Source of the DNA: a virus
IMG/VR virus record: IMGVR_UViG_3300002460_002971
Span: 1-41,168 of that record
Strand: one strand, 5' to 3'
DNA length: 41,168 bases
The first letter of the stretch is position 1. Every line of letters begins with the position of its first letter. The position numbers were made by a program, and so were the translations under genes. Positions 7,267-14,949 of this stretch are shown piece after piece. Under the pieces are notes generated by a model. It worked only from the letters and a program-made list of their open reading frames with translations. It was not told the origin of the DNA and made no database searches.

Positions 7267-9020
7267 CAGTTGATCCTCGCGCTATTGGTGCCATCGGACA
7301 GCAGGCCAGCCGCATTGCCGATATAGGCGTTTTTGAAGGGCGCAGACGGCCCCGGATAATCGGCGCTGCCATTGGCCATGACATAGTTGATGCGGCCATA
7401 AAGCGTGGCATCCTCGGCCTCGTATTCGACAATCTCGCCCGGCACGGTTTCTTCGGCGCTGATGATTTGCCAGATCCGCTGCCGCCGCGCCCCGAACTCA
7501 TCGACGTCGAGGTAGTGCGAGATTTGCACCAGGTCGCCGACCCAATGCGCGCGATCCTTGGCGTCCATCCGAAACCGGCAGATCGACGGCACATCGACAA
7601 AGCGCGTGATGATCTTGGACGCCGTGGTATTGGCCAGCGCGCTTGAACTCAGCCAGCGCGCGTTGATCTTGCGGATCGCAGGCTCGCCATACATCACGTC
7701 ACTCTCGGATTCGAGATTGGCGTCGATGAACACCTCGGCATAGGCCGACAGGTCCGTCGCGGCCTTGACGTGATCGCGGCGGTTATAGCTGATCCAGACC
7801 CGCGAGGCGCGGCCATCGGGGTTTTCCGACAGCGCGAAACTGTCGGCCAGAATGTGATCCTCTGCGGTCAGCAGCGGCGGCTCGGCATCGATGCCCCGGA
7901 TGGCGCGAAGATCGACCAGCGCCGTGCGCTCATCCCACCACAGATTGACCAGCGTTTGCTCCTGCAGCTCGTCGCCCAATTGCACCACGGGCGTCGGGAT
8001 CGAGATCAGCGCATCAAGCAGATAGGCAGAGCGATAGGTGCCAACCTCGGTCGCCCAACCTGCGAGGTTGAGATAGGCTGCCGGGATCTGCCCGTAGGTT
8101 TCCAGCAGCGCCTGGAACACGGTATCGATCGGTGCATTCACAATCCGCCAGCACCACTGCACCGTCTCATTCACGGCATGGGTGGCAGCCGTGGAATTAT
8201 CCGTGCCGCGCGCCGATATCGTCAGCGTGACCCCGTTGGCCGAGGCTGTGACCGCCGAATAGGTCATGATCTCATCGCCGATCCGCACCGTGCCGGGGGC
8301 GGGATAGTCACCCACCACGGCATTCGTCACCTCAAACGAAGTGACCGAGGCATTGATGGCGATATAGAGCTTGCCCGGTGACGCCGCTGGCGCCTGCGCC
8401 TTGCGCTCTTCCAGCCGGGTCAGAATATCTTTGCCTTGGATCGAAACCCGCCCACCCGATGGGCCGGAAATCGACTGCATGAAATAGCTGCGCTTGACCA
8501 TCGCCGACAGGGCTTGGCCCGCGTAGCCTTCATAGATGATGATCAGCACATTCTGCCGATACTTGTTCCGCGCCATCCAGCGGGTCCAGTATGATCCGCG
8601 ATCAGCCGACAGCGGATTCCACGACCGCCCGCCGACATAGGGATCGACACGCAGATCAGAATGCGGGTGATCGTTGAACACAAGGCTGCAGACCGCGCGA
8701 TTGCCAAAGCCCGAGGCATTGGAATTCGACCCCGCGACGTTGATCCGCGTCGGCGTCGTGCTGACCGACACAAGCGACGGGATGATATAGGGCGCGCCCT
8801 CGATCTCCATTTCCGCCACGCGGCCCGTCGCAAAGAACAGCGACAGCGGGGTGCCAAGCGCAAAGTTCGCCGAATCCCGGCAGGTCGCGCGGGTGTTATA
8901 GCACTTGCGGTCTGCCGGATCGGTGGCCGTGCAGGGTGCGGTGCCGAACACATGCGCGCAGAACGGCTGCCGGATTTCAACAATCTGAACCGGTTCGCGA
9001 CCCACAGTTGTTTCAGTCAT
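7266..9020 (-). CDS. Tail tip/hub protein with N-terminal Cys cluster, 584 aa
   Basis: This is the largest tail gene after the tape measure and lies where the gpL/hub genes of siphophages lie. The N-terminus has Cys21, Cys30, Cys40 and Cys47 (C-x8-C-x9-C-x6-C), reminiscent of the iron-sulphur ligand set in lambda gpL-type tail tip proteins. The central and C-terminal parts are beta-rich hub-like domains (for example VSIQGKDILTRLEERKAQAP, WVGDLVQISHYLDVDEFGA). It would form the distal hub that receives the tape measure end. The family name is not certain. Confidence 0.75.
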   Translation of the reverse strand: MTETTVGREPVQIVEIRQPFCAHVFGTAPCTATDPADRKCYNTRATCRDSANFALGTPLSLFFATGRVAEMEIEGAPYIIPSLVSVSTTPTRINVAGSNSNASGFGNRAVCSLVFNDHPHSDLRVDPYVGGRSWNPLSADRGSYWTRWMARNKYRQNVLIIIYEGYAGQALSAMVKRSYFMQSISGPSGGRVSIQGKDILTRLEERKAQAPAASPGKLYIAINASVTSFEVTNAVVGDYPAPGTVRIGDEIMTYSAVTASANGVTLTISARGTDNSTAATHAVNETVQWCWRIVNAPIDTVFQALLETYGQIPAAYLNLAGWATEVGTYRSAYLLDALISIPTPVVQLGDELQEQTLVNLWWDERTALVDLRAIRGIDAEPPLLTAEDHILADSFALSENPDGRASRVWISYNRRDHVKAATDLSAYAEVFIDANLESESDVMYGEPAIRKINARWLSSSALANTTASKIITRFVDVPSICRFRMDAKDRAHWVGDLVQISHYLDVDEFGARRQRIWQIISAEETVPGEIVEYEAEDATLYGRINYVMANGSADYPGPSAPFKNAYIGNAAGLLSDGTNSARIN

Positions 9021-9216
9021 AGGATGTAATCCAGTTTCCCAGTTGCAGCAGGCCCGTCAGCCATCTGGGGATTGGCATGTCGTAGACTGTCGCCACCCCA
9101 TCGATTTCGGTCAGCAAAGACTCGGTGATCGCATCACCGTCCTTGATGTCGCGTGACAGCGTGTAAGTATGACCATCGACATGGTGCTGGCCCTTGGCCC
9201 AAAGCGGATTAGTCAT
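9013..9216 (-). CDS. Hypothetical small tail protein, 67 aa
   Basis: The family is unknown. It overlaps both neighbours by 8 bases, so it is clearly part of the tail operon. The content is mixed alpha/beta (HTYTLSRDIKDGDAITESLL) without a signal peptide. It is likely a small tip component or linker. Confidence 0.65.
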   Translation of the reverse strand: MTNPLWAKGQHHVDGHTYTLSRDIKDGDAITESLLTEIDGVATVYDMPIPRWLTGLLQLGNWITSYD

Positions 9217-10006
9217 AGGCCAGCCCCCGCACGCTCATTTCTGCGCTCATCAGCGACCGTATGCCCATGTATTGCGGCACAGGCACCGCGTCGGTCTGGC
9301 AATAGCCCACAGACCCGCTTTCTGCAGGACGCCACGCGATCCAGAACGGCTCTGCCTCAATAGCCAGTTGCAGCGTTTTCCAGTTTGCATTGACCCAAGC
9401 CTCCGTCAGGTGCTGCCAAGAATAGCTGGTGGTCAGCACCGTGCGCTGCATGGTGCGGCCCAGATACTGCCCGGTCTCCGACTGGTTCGACCGCAGCACC
9501 GTCTGCCGGCCAAAATCAATCGGCGTATGCCCCGCGAAAAAAGGCCGCTCCATCTGCAGCGCCAGACCGAAGCGCACCACGCCTACGGTTGGGATCGGCC
9601 CGGACAGCACATTCAGCCGCCACACCTGCCCGCTGACTGGCGGGAAGATCGACAGGATCGGGCTGTTATCCGCGATCAGCGTGTCGGGCGACAACGCGGC
9701 CCATGCAGCGCCCGTCCAGCGCTCGAAGCGGATGGTGCAGCCCGCCAGCGTATGCCCCGCAATCGCCGCATAGTCCGCATCCGCCGCGCTGCCGTGGTTA
9801 TATTCCCAGGTCGCAGGCACCGCCGTGGGCTTCCACCGCTCATTGGTCATCGAGGTCAGCGGCCCGGTCTCGAAATAATCGGCATCCGTGGTCGAGGCTG
9901 CAGCCGTCCCACCATCCAGCCAGTTCAGGCTATGGCAGATCCGCGCATGCTTCAGCGGCATGTCGCCCGAGGGCAGCGCATAGCCGGTCGAAAAGATCAC
10001 CGTCAT
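9209..10006 (-). CDS. Distal-tail-type minor tail protein, 265 aa
   Basis: The gene follows the tape measure gene with an ATGA overlap, where siphophages encode the distal tail or gpM-like protein. The sequence is beta-rich with many Trp/Tyr/Phe residues, and residues 90-150 (TIRFERWTGAAWAALSPDTL) resemble a carbohydrate-binding or jelly-roll domain. It probably forms a ring at the tail end. I cannot separate a Dit-like from a gpM-like role by sequence. Confidence 0.65.
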   Translation of the reverse strand: MTVIFSTGYALPSGDMPLKHARICHSLNWLDGGTAAASTTDADYFETGPLTSMTNERWKPTAVPATWEYNHGSAADADYAAIAGHTLAGCTIRFERWTGAAWAALSPDTLIADNSPILSIFPPVSGQVWRLNVLSGPIPTVGVVRFGLALQMERPFFAGHTPIDFGRQTVLRSNQSETGQYLGRTMQRTVLTTSYSWQHLTEAWVNANWKTLQLAIEAEPFWIAWRPAESGSVGYCQTDAVPVPQYMGIRSLMSAEMSVRGLAYD

Positions 10007-11943
10007 GTGTATCGCGCCCCTTTGATCGTCGCGCCGTTTTTGACGGCCTCATTGATCGAATCCACCATGAACCGCCCCATCGCCTCTTGGCTGGCCCACC
10101 CTCCCGTGAACTGGAAGTTCATGTGGGTTCCGGCGTTTTGCTGGGCGGCGGGGGCCGCAGCGCCGCCGCCAGCGCCCGAGGAAGCAGCAGACGAGCTACC
10201 AGACGATGAACTTCCGCCCGCCCTTTTGATCGCGGTGACAAAGCCGATGCCCTTGGTAATAACCGCCGCAGCAGATGCAAAACCAAATGTGCCTTTTTCC
10301 AATTCCTTGGCGGCACCTTGGTAGGTGGACATAAATGCCGACGCCGCCGCAAAAATGGATTGGGCCTTCTGTGCCTTTTTGTTTGTGGATACCAATGCCC
10401 CGAGAATAGCGGCACCGCCGTCGAGTGCTGCCTGCACGCCCCACTGGTTGCCAGCGTCCCTGATGCCAGAGAGTCGCTCTTGGTGTTCTTGCTCAAGCCG
10501 CTCAATGGCTTCGTGCTTGCCTCCGATTGCAGCAAGCTCTGCCTCGGATGCGGCATTCAGCGCTTCCAAGCTAGAGGCATACCATTCTGCTGTGATTTCC
10601 GTTTCGGTCTTCAGGGTTTGCACCAGCGCCTCGATGCGCCCTTGCATCGGATTTGTGCCACCACCGCCAGAACTGCCGGAACTGCCAGTTTCATCTGGCG
10701 GGGTATAATTCTCCACGCCGAAGGTGTTGGATTGACCGGGGTTGGCACCGAACAACCGGGGATCTTGGCCGCGCCCCGAGTAAGTCATTGACGCGCGAGC
10801 AAATTCTGCTGCCTTGTCGATTGCGGCTTGGATGAAGCCGGGCAAAACCGCCCATGGCTGCGACAGATCCATGACGGAAATGCGGCCCATAATCGCCTGC
10901 ATCTGCGTTGCGACAGCATTGCCAGCCTGCGCTGCAGCAGTTCTCGCGCGTTCAAGGTTAAGCGACTCTAACTGTGCATCAATGCGGTCCAGTTCAGCCT
11001 GCAAAGCCTCTTTTGCGGCTTTAGCCTGATCCGCATACGCTGTTGCACGGCCACCAATTTCCACAAGGCTGTTCAGGCGCGCCTGCACTTCGGCGCGCTC
11101 TTCGGTCAGCCGCGTGATTTCATTAAGCGCCTGCTGTTCTTCTTCAAGCTGCGCCCCGCTGGATGCCATTTCGCGCTCAAGACGCAAGCGCGCCGTTGCC
11201 TCACTGAGTGCATCCATCATCAGCTTTTGGCGATCTGCCGCAGCGGCCAACTTGTCGGACTCAGCCGAGGCATTCGCAAATGCCGCAGCGAGTAGAGGAA
11301 TGCCAATCGCTGCCAGCGTGCCGACAGCCACGCCTACAGGCCCGAATGCCCCAGCCAGTTGCGGGAACTGTTGGGCAAAAGCCTGCGTGGCCGAGGTGCC
11401 AGCGCCAACCTGCACCGCAAAGTCCTGCACCTGAAACCCGACTTGCTGGATTTTGCTACGCGCGCCATCGGTCATATTGCCGAGAAAGCCGACACCACCG
11501 CCCATGGAACTTGCTGCACCATCGGCGCGCAAATACGACGCAGAGAGCATTTCGAGCATTTGCGAATGCTCGCGCGCAGAAATCGTGCCCATCTCCAACG
11601 CAGCATCTAGCTGCATCAGAGCAGCCTCGTAACGCTTGGACGCGGCGAAAAGCGGATCAATCGAGGCGCGCAGGTTATCGACTTGGGCGCGCGACCTATC
11701 GAATGCCTCGAATGCCGCTGCGCTATCACGCGCCGATTTTCCAAAGGCCGTTGTAACACCGGCCAGTTGGTTCAAATCGCGCTGAAAGGCAGCGCCAGCC
11801 TCACCGATCTTGCCGAGTTGCCGCTCAAGCGCTTTGGCGGCTTTCTCCATATCAGCAAGAGATCGTTCACCCATATTGCCCGCACTGGTCAGCCCAGTCA
11901 CGTCCGCGCCGATCATGAAGACAATATCGCCCTGCGCGCTCAT
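10003..11943 (-). CDS. Tail length tape measure protein, 646 aa
   Basis: A long, helical, Ala/Gln/Glu-rich protein with coiled-coil stretches (about residues 30-180 and 230-345). It has a central hydrophobic Gly/Ala segment (FGPVGVAVGTLAAIGIPLLA, about 200-222), a Ser/Gly-rich linker and a hydrophobic C-terminal region, as in tape measure proteins. It starts inside the stop of the T-like frameshift extension (ATGA). At about 0.15 nm per residue it suggests a tail near 95-100 nm; that figure is an estimate. Confidence 0.92.
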   Translation of the reverse strand: MSAQGDIVFMIGADVTGLTSAGNMGERSLADMEKAAKALERQLGKIGEAGAAFQRDLNQLAGVTTAFGKSARDSAAAFEAFDRSRAQVDNLRASIDPLFAASKRYEAALMQLDAALEMGTISAREHSQMLEMLSASYLRADGAASSMGGGVGFLGNMTDGARSKIQQVGFQVQDFAVQVGAGTSATQAFAQQFPQLAGAFGPVGVAVGTLAAIGIPLLAAAFANASAESDKLAAAADRQKLMMDALSEATARLRLEREMASSGAQLEEEQQALNEITRLTEERAEVQARLNSLVEIGGRATAYADQAKAAKEALQAELDRIDAQLESLNLERARTAAAQAGNAVATQMQAIMGRISVMDLSQPWAVLPGFIQAAIDKAAEFARASMTYSGRGQDPRLFGANPGQSNTFGVENYTPPDETGSSGSSGGGGTNPMQGRIEALVQTLKTETEITAEWYASSLEALNAASEAELAAIGGKHEAIERLEQEHQERLSGIRDAGNQWGVQAALDGGAAILGALVSTNKKAQKAQSIFAAASAFMSTYQGAAKELEKGTFGFASAAAVITKGIGFVTAIKRAGGSSSSGSSSAASSGAGGGAAAPAAQQNAGTHMNFQFTGGWASQEAMGRFMVDSINEAVKNGATIKGARYT

Positions 11944-12475
11944 TTCGTTGCCTTTTTCGATTGCTTTAGCAGACGCAGTAATTGCGCCCGATCATCTGCC
12001 CCGAGGCCAGTTTCCCGCTTCGTGCCATCTTCCAGCGTCTCACAGAGCCACCAGAAGTGCCGGGGAGGCATGCGCCAAAACTCGGATGGTGATATCCGAA
12101 GGCGCGTTACCGCGATTTGATATGCGGCCTTTACGAAGCGTCGGGCTTTCCCTCTTCGGCATCACCTTTGCCTTGCGGTGCGCCGTCCATCAGCACAATG
12201 AGCAGGCTGTTCAGTGCGCCAAAATAGGCTGCTGGCTTCCCGCTCTCAAAATCCGCCATCATGGCCGAATGCACTTCCTTGTCGGTTACTCGGCCACCGG
12301 CTGCTCGAAGCATTTCCCCAAAACAACGAGCCATCTTGAAGAACTTCGGTTTTCTGGCCCAGCCGATAATTTCCGGCAGGGTCGCAATATCTTCAATGCG
12401 CTCTCCAATCTCAAAGGCGCGGCTTTCCGGGATGCTGAATTCCTCACCCCGGAAGATAATTTTGATTTCCGCCAT
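11940..12475 (-). CDS. Tail assembly chaperone fusion G-T (predicted -1 frameshift product, 178 aa)
   Basis: The zero frame is the 114-aa G-like protein. At its end the heptamer GGGAAAG (minus strand, 12152-12146) lies in phase as G-GGA-AAG, the slippery site used by lambda G/GT. A -1 shift there continues for 68 residues to 11940. The extension begins ARRFVKAAYQIAVTRLRISP and carries SPSEFWRMPPRHFW, typical of small tail chaperone (TAC) domains. That domain has no usable start of its own, which supports frameshifting. The fusion would hold the tape measure protein during tail-tube assembly. Confidence 0.85.
12131..12475 (-). CDS. Tail assembly chaperone, G-like zero-frame product, 114 aa
   Basis: A small mixed protein (MAEIKIIFRGEEFSIPESRA..., with a helical middle and a charged GKGDAEEGKP tail) between tail tube and tape measure, the conserved place for gpG. 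The ATG at 12475 overlaps the tail-tube stop (TAATG), which sets the start over an upstream in-frame ATG at 12490. It is the abundant partner of the G-T fusion. Confidence 0.85.
   Translation of the reverse strand: MAEIKIIFRGEEFSIPESRAFEIGERIEDIATLPEIIGWARKPKFFKMARCFGEMLRAAGGRVTDKEVHSAMMADFESGKPAAYFGALNSLLIVLMDGAPQGKGDAEEGKPDAS
12146..12152 (-). promoter_or_regulatory. Slippery heptamer GGGAAAG for -1 frameshifting
   Basis: The heptamer is read as G-GGA-AAG in the G-like frame, five codons before its stop. Re-pairing one base back opens the T-like frame. It has the X XXY YYZ form and the same sequence as the lambda G/T site. Confidence 0.85.
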
Positions 12476-12873
12476 TATGCCAGCGTCCAAGCGCCAGAAG
12501 ACACGAACTCGGCCTTGAAGTCGGTCGCGTCATCGTGCGGGTTGCCCTCTTCATACGAGGACAGGAAGAAGTTTCCTGCAATCGTATCAGCGGTAGTAAG
12601 GGCATCGGCGAACTTGAAGGTAAGATCGGTCAGCAGGGGCGACACTCCCGGGCCGAACGCTATATCGCGCAGAACGGGATCGTCATAGACACCTTCAACC
12701 GAAATGCTGACCTGCTGGGTGGCTGCCGTCGCCAACAGCTCGATGACACCGTTGCTATCCTTATCGGTAACATCAATGCTCTCGTTGGCGATGGAAATGG
12801 TAGACACACGGACTCCACCGATTGCGGTCGAGGCTTTGGACAGGACGGCGAGCCGCCCAGCTACTTTTGCCAT
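12475..12873 (-). CDS. Major tail tube protein, 132 aa
   Basis: The protein follows the order tail terminator, tail tube, G/GT, tape measure seen in siphophages. It is a beta-rich protein (STIGGVRVSTISIANESIDV-type strands) that ends in a Gly/Ser/Ala-rich part, of the TP901-1/lambda V-type tail tube fold. It would polymerise around the tape measure. The ATG at 12873 has an AGGAG-like sequence just upstream (AAAGGAGAAC). Confidence 0.85.
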   Translation of the reverse strand: MAKVAGRLAVLSKASTAIGGVRVSTISIANESIDVTDKDSNGVIELLATAATQQVSISVEGVYDDPVLRDIAFGPGVSPLLTDLTFKFADALTTADTIAGNFFLSSYEEGNPHDDATDFKAEFVSSGAWTLA

Positions 12874-12884
12874 GATGTTCTCCT

Positions 12885-13283
12885 TTATGGCTGTTTTTCA
12901 ATCAGGCCGCGATATTCGCAGACCCCGTGAAACGATCCGTCAGACGCACGAATGATTTCGCTGCGTTCACGCTGGATCAGGACGTGGAGGTAACCGACCA
13001 AGGTAAGCGCGCCGCGATGCAGGCGATCATAGATTTGGCCCTGAATAAGCTTGGCCTCTTTCATCGACGCAGACCGGCTGCGCGTGTGGATGCGGGCAAC
13101 ATAATCAAAGCCGGTTTCGCCAGCGGTATCGAAGGCACCAATCGTGACAAATCCGACTTCAACATAGGGAAAAGCCGATGCGTCAGATCCATCACGGTTC
13201 TGCTGTGCGCTATCGACAACCGATAGGCCAACACCAGAAAGGGCGCTGAACAGTGCGCCCTGAATTACGGTCTCTGCTGACAT
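12885..13283 (-). CDS. Tail terminator/completion protein, DUF3168 family, 132 aa
   Basis: Recognisable DUF3168 features: an N-terminal helix (AETVIQGALFSALSG), PYVEVGFVTIGAFDT, and a late HVLIQRERSEIIRASDGSFH strand pair. The family caps the tail tube and joins it to the head. It abuts the gp10-like gene (start and stop adjacent). Confidence 0.85.
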   Translation of the reverse strand: MSAETVIQGALFSALSGVGLSVVDSAQQNRDGSDASAFPYVEVGFVTIGAFDTAGETGFDYVARIHTRSRSASMKEAKLIQGQIYDRLHRGALTLVGYLHVLIQRERSEIIRASDGSFHGVCEYRGLIEKQP

Positions 13284-13685
13284 TTATCGCCCCGCGACTT
13301 TGCTGATCCGGGCGACAAGGCGTTGCACAAACGCTCGCGTTGCGATGGCGTCGATGTCAGCCATCACCTTCTCCTTTGCCCGTAGGAAGAAGGCATGCTC
13401 GATCCCATCAGGGCCATCGCCATACTCTAGAAAGCGCCAATAGAACGCCCTACGGACGCGCACTGCCGCCTGCCCGACTCCATCCTTGTCACGCTCTTGC
13501 ACCGCCCGCGTGCCTGACCGAAGGGCGCCGCTATCAACATGGCCAGCCATATTCTCACGCGCCTCTTGCGCGATAGCTGCGGCAACATCCTTCGTGGTCT
13601 GGCGCGTCAATATCCGCGCCTCTTTGGGCATAACGTCCCGCAGCAGGCGACGGACATCATCAATTCCGCGAATCTCCACGCTCAC
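13284..13685 (-). CDS. HK97 gp10-like head-tail/neck protein, 133 aa
   Basis: The pattern MSVEIRGIDDVRRLLRDVMP, then a basic Ala-rich helix, a TG-type segment (VDSGALRSGTRAV) and FYWRFLEYGDGPDGIEHAFF is typical of the HK97 gp10 family. These are small neck proteins between connector and tail terminator. The start overlaps the end of the adaptor gene by 4 bases. Confidence 0.88.
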   Translation of the reverse strand: MSVEIRGIDDVRRLLRDVMPKEARILTRQTTKDVAAAIAQEARENMAGHVDSGALRSGTRAVQERDKDGVGQAAVRVRRAFYWRFLEYGDGPDGIEHAFFLRAKEKVMADIDAIATRAFVQRLVARISKVAGR

Positions 13686-14014
13686 TGAGTCACCCCGCGT
13701 TCAGCCTCGATATCCAGCATCAGCGATGCGCCGCCGCGCCGCAGGATGCCGCGGATGTTATAGGCCACGCCGTCCCACAGGATGCGGTCCAGCTCTGTCA
13801 GATCAGTGCGATTGTAGATCGTGAACACCACCACGAACGTCGCAGCCGTGCGGCCCTCGATCTGGCTCTCGCGCCCCCCCTTGGCTTTGACCGCCGCCCA
13901 AACGCTCGGATCAGTCGCAAGATTTGACCACGCCGCGACAGTGCCGCCGATCCCGTCCGCAGTCTCGGCATAGCGCTGTAGCGTGATGCGTTGGGTCAGA
14001 TCGCCGGGGTTCAT
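13682..14014 (-). CDS. Head-tail joining/stopper protein, 110 aa
   Basis: MNPGDLTQRITLQRYAETAD and VWAAVKAKGGRESQIEGR are diagnostic of the SPP1 gp16/phage head-tail joining family. It forms the stopper ring beneath the connector. The start overlaps the upstream connector gene by 4 bases. Confidence 0.9.
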   Translation of the reverse strand: MNPGDLTQRITLQRYAETADGIGGTVAAWSNLATDPSVWAAVKAKGGRESQIEGRTAATFVVVFTIYNRTDLTELDRILWDGVAYNIRGILRRGGASLMLDIEAERGVTQ

Positions 14015-14571
14015 GCTGCTGCCCAGCCCAGACGGTGCAGATCGATCAGCGCACTGGCCGATTGCGGGACTTCTGCCATCGCGCCATCGGTGACGGCGGA
14101 ACGGTTATGAAACCAATGCGCCACAAGCATCAGGATCGCCGTCCGCAACGCTGGCGGGCAGATCGCCAACCCCGCCGTGAACGTGATGGTCATGGCATCG
14201 TCGCGCACTTCGGTTGCAGGCCAGCTAAAGCCCGGCGCTGGCCGCAAGTTCGGACGCTCTGGATCTGCCAGCAGCCGGTAATTGCCGGGGGTGTCCGTCT
14301 GACTGGTTCCAGCCGCATCAAAATACGTCATGGCCGTGATCGCCGTCACAGGGGTTTTCGGCAGATCGACCGCGCCGGAGACCACGCGCGTCTTCCAGAC
14401 CCATGTTTCCGCACCCAAGACCAGCCCCGTCCGCTCGCTGACCATTTCCGTCGCGGCATCCAGCAGCGACTGGATCAGATCATCCTCATCCGATGAGGTG
14501 GCGCGCAGATGCGATTTCGCGGCAGCCAGATCGACAGGGGCTGCAGATGCGCCGCTACGGGTGGGGCGCAT
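14011..14571 (-). CDS. gp6-like head-tail connector protein, 186 aa
   Basis: The N-terminal DLAAAKSHLRATSSDEDDLI followed by ATEMVSERTGLVLG is the signature of the HK97 gp6/phiE125 gp8 connector family. The later PVTAITAMTYFDAAG section is also typical. The ATG at 14571 overlaps the preceding stop (TGATG); a GTG codon directly before it is in frame. It would form the ring under the portal. Confidence 0.9.
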   Translation of the reverse strand: MRPTRSGASAAPVDLAAAKSHLRATSSDEDDLIQSLLDAATEMVSERTGLVLGAETWVWKTRVVSGAVDLPKTPVTAITAMTYFDAAGTSQTDTPGNYRLLADPERPNLRPAPGFSWPATEVRDDAMTITFTAGLAICPPALRTAILMLVAHWFHNRSAVTDGAMAEVPQSASALIDLHRLGWAAA

Positions 14572-14885
14572 CACTTGACCGCCTTCTCCGGCTTCGCCTG
14601 CGGCACCGCCTGCTCGGGCGCAACAGCAGCCCGCGCAGCGGCGGCGTCAATATCCACCTTGGCCTGTGCATCAGCAGCAGCCTGTGCATCAGCAGCAGCC
14701 TGTGCATCAGCAGCAGCCTGTGCGTCAGCAGCAGCCTGTGCATCTGCCACAGCCTGTGCGTCAACGGCCACGGCCTGACCCGCTGCAATCATCCGCAACG
14801 CCTCGGCATCGCCAACGTCGATTTCATCACCACGATTCTGGGAAAACGTCACCCCAACCCGTGCCACCAGCAGTTTCACTTTCAT
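14571..14885 (-). CDS. Small protein with DAQAAA repeats, downstream of capsid, 104 aa
   Basis: MKVKLLVARVGVTFSQNRGD with GDEIDVGDAEALRMIAAGQA is a common small protein next to HK97-type capsid genes. The middle then consists of about six copies of a six-residue ADAQAA-type unit, probably a long helix or coiled coil, and the end is Pro/Ala/Lys-rich. The start at 14885 is preferred over 14897 because of its match to such relatives. Function unknown; perhaps a head decoration or neck accessory. Confidence 0.75.
   Translation of the reverse strand: MKVKLLVARVGVTFSQNRGDEIDVGDAEALRMIAAGQAVAVDAQAVADAQAAADAQAAADAQAAADAQAAADAQAKVDIDAAAARAAVAPEQAVPQAKPEKAVK
14662..14769. repeat. Six tandem 18-bp repeats
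   Basis: The unit GCCTGTGCATCAGCAGCA occurs three times perfectly (14662-14715), once with one change (14716-14733), then in two diverged copies to 14769. It encodes the DAQAAA units on the minus strand. Near-identity of the first copies suggests recent slippage growth. Confidence 0.9.
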
Positions 14886-14949
14886 GAGACCCTCCATCGG
14901 TTCAGAAAGAGGGGCGGCGCACCGCCCCTCCGCTCAGCCGATGTGCGCC

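Noticed and set aside
9013-10003. Gene transfer agent instead of phage
   Set aside because: An integrase, immunity region, replication genes and a lysis cassette are present, and the tail order is lambda-like without the typical GTA hub/peptidase genes.
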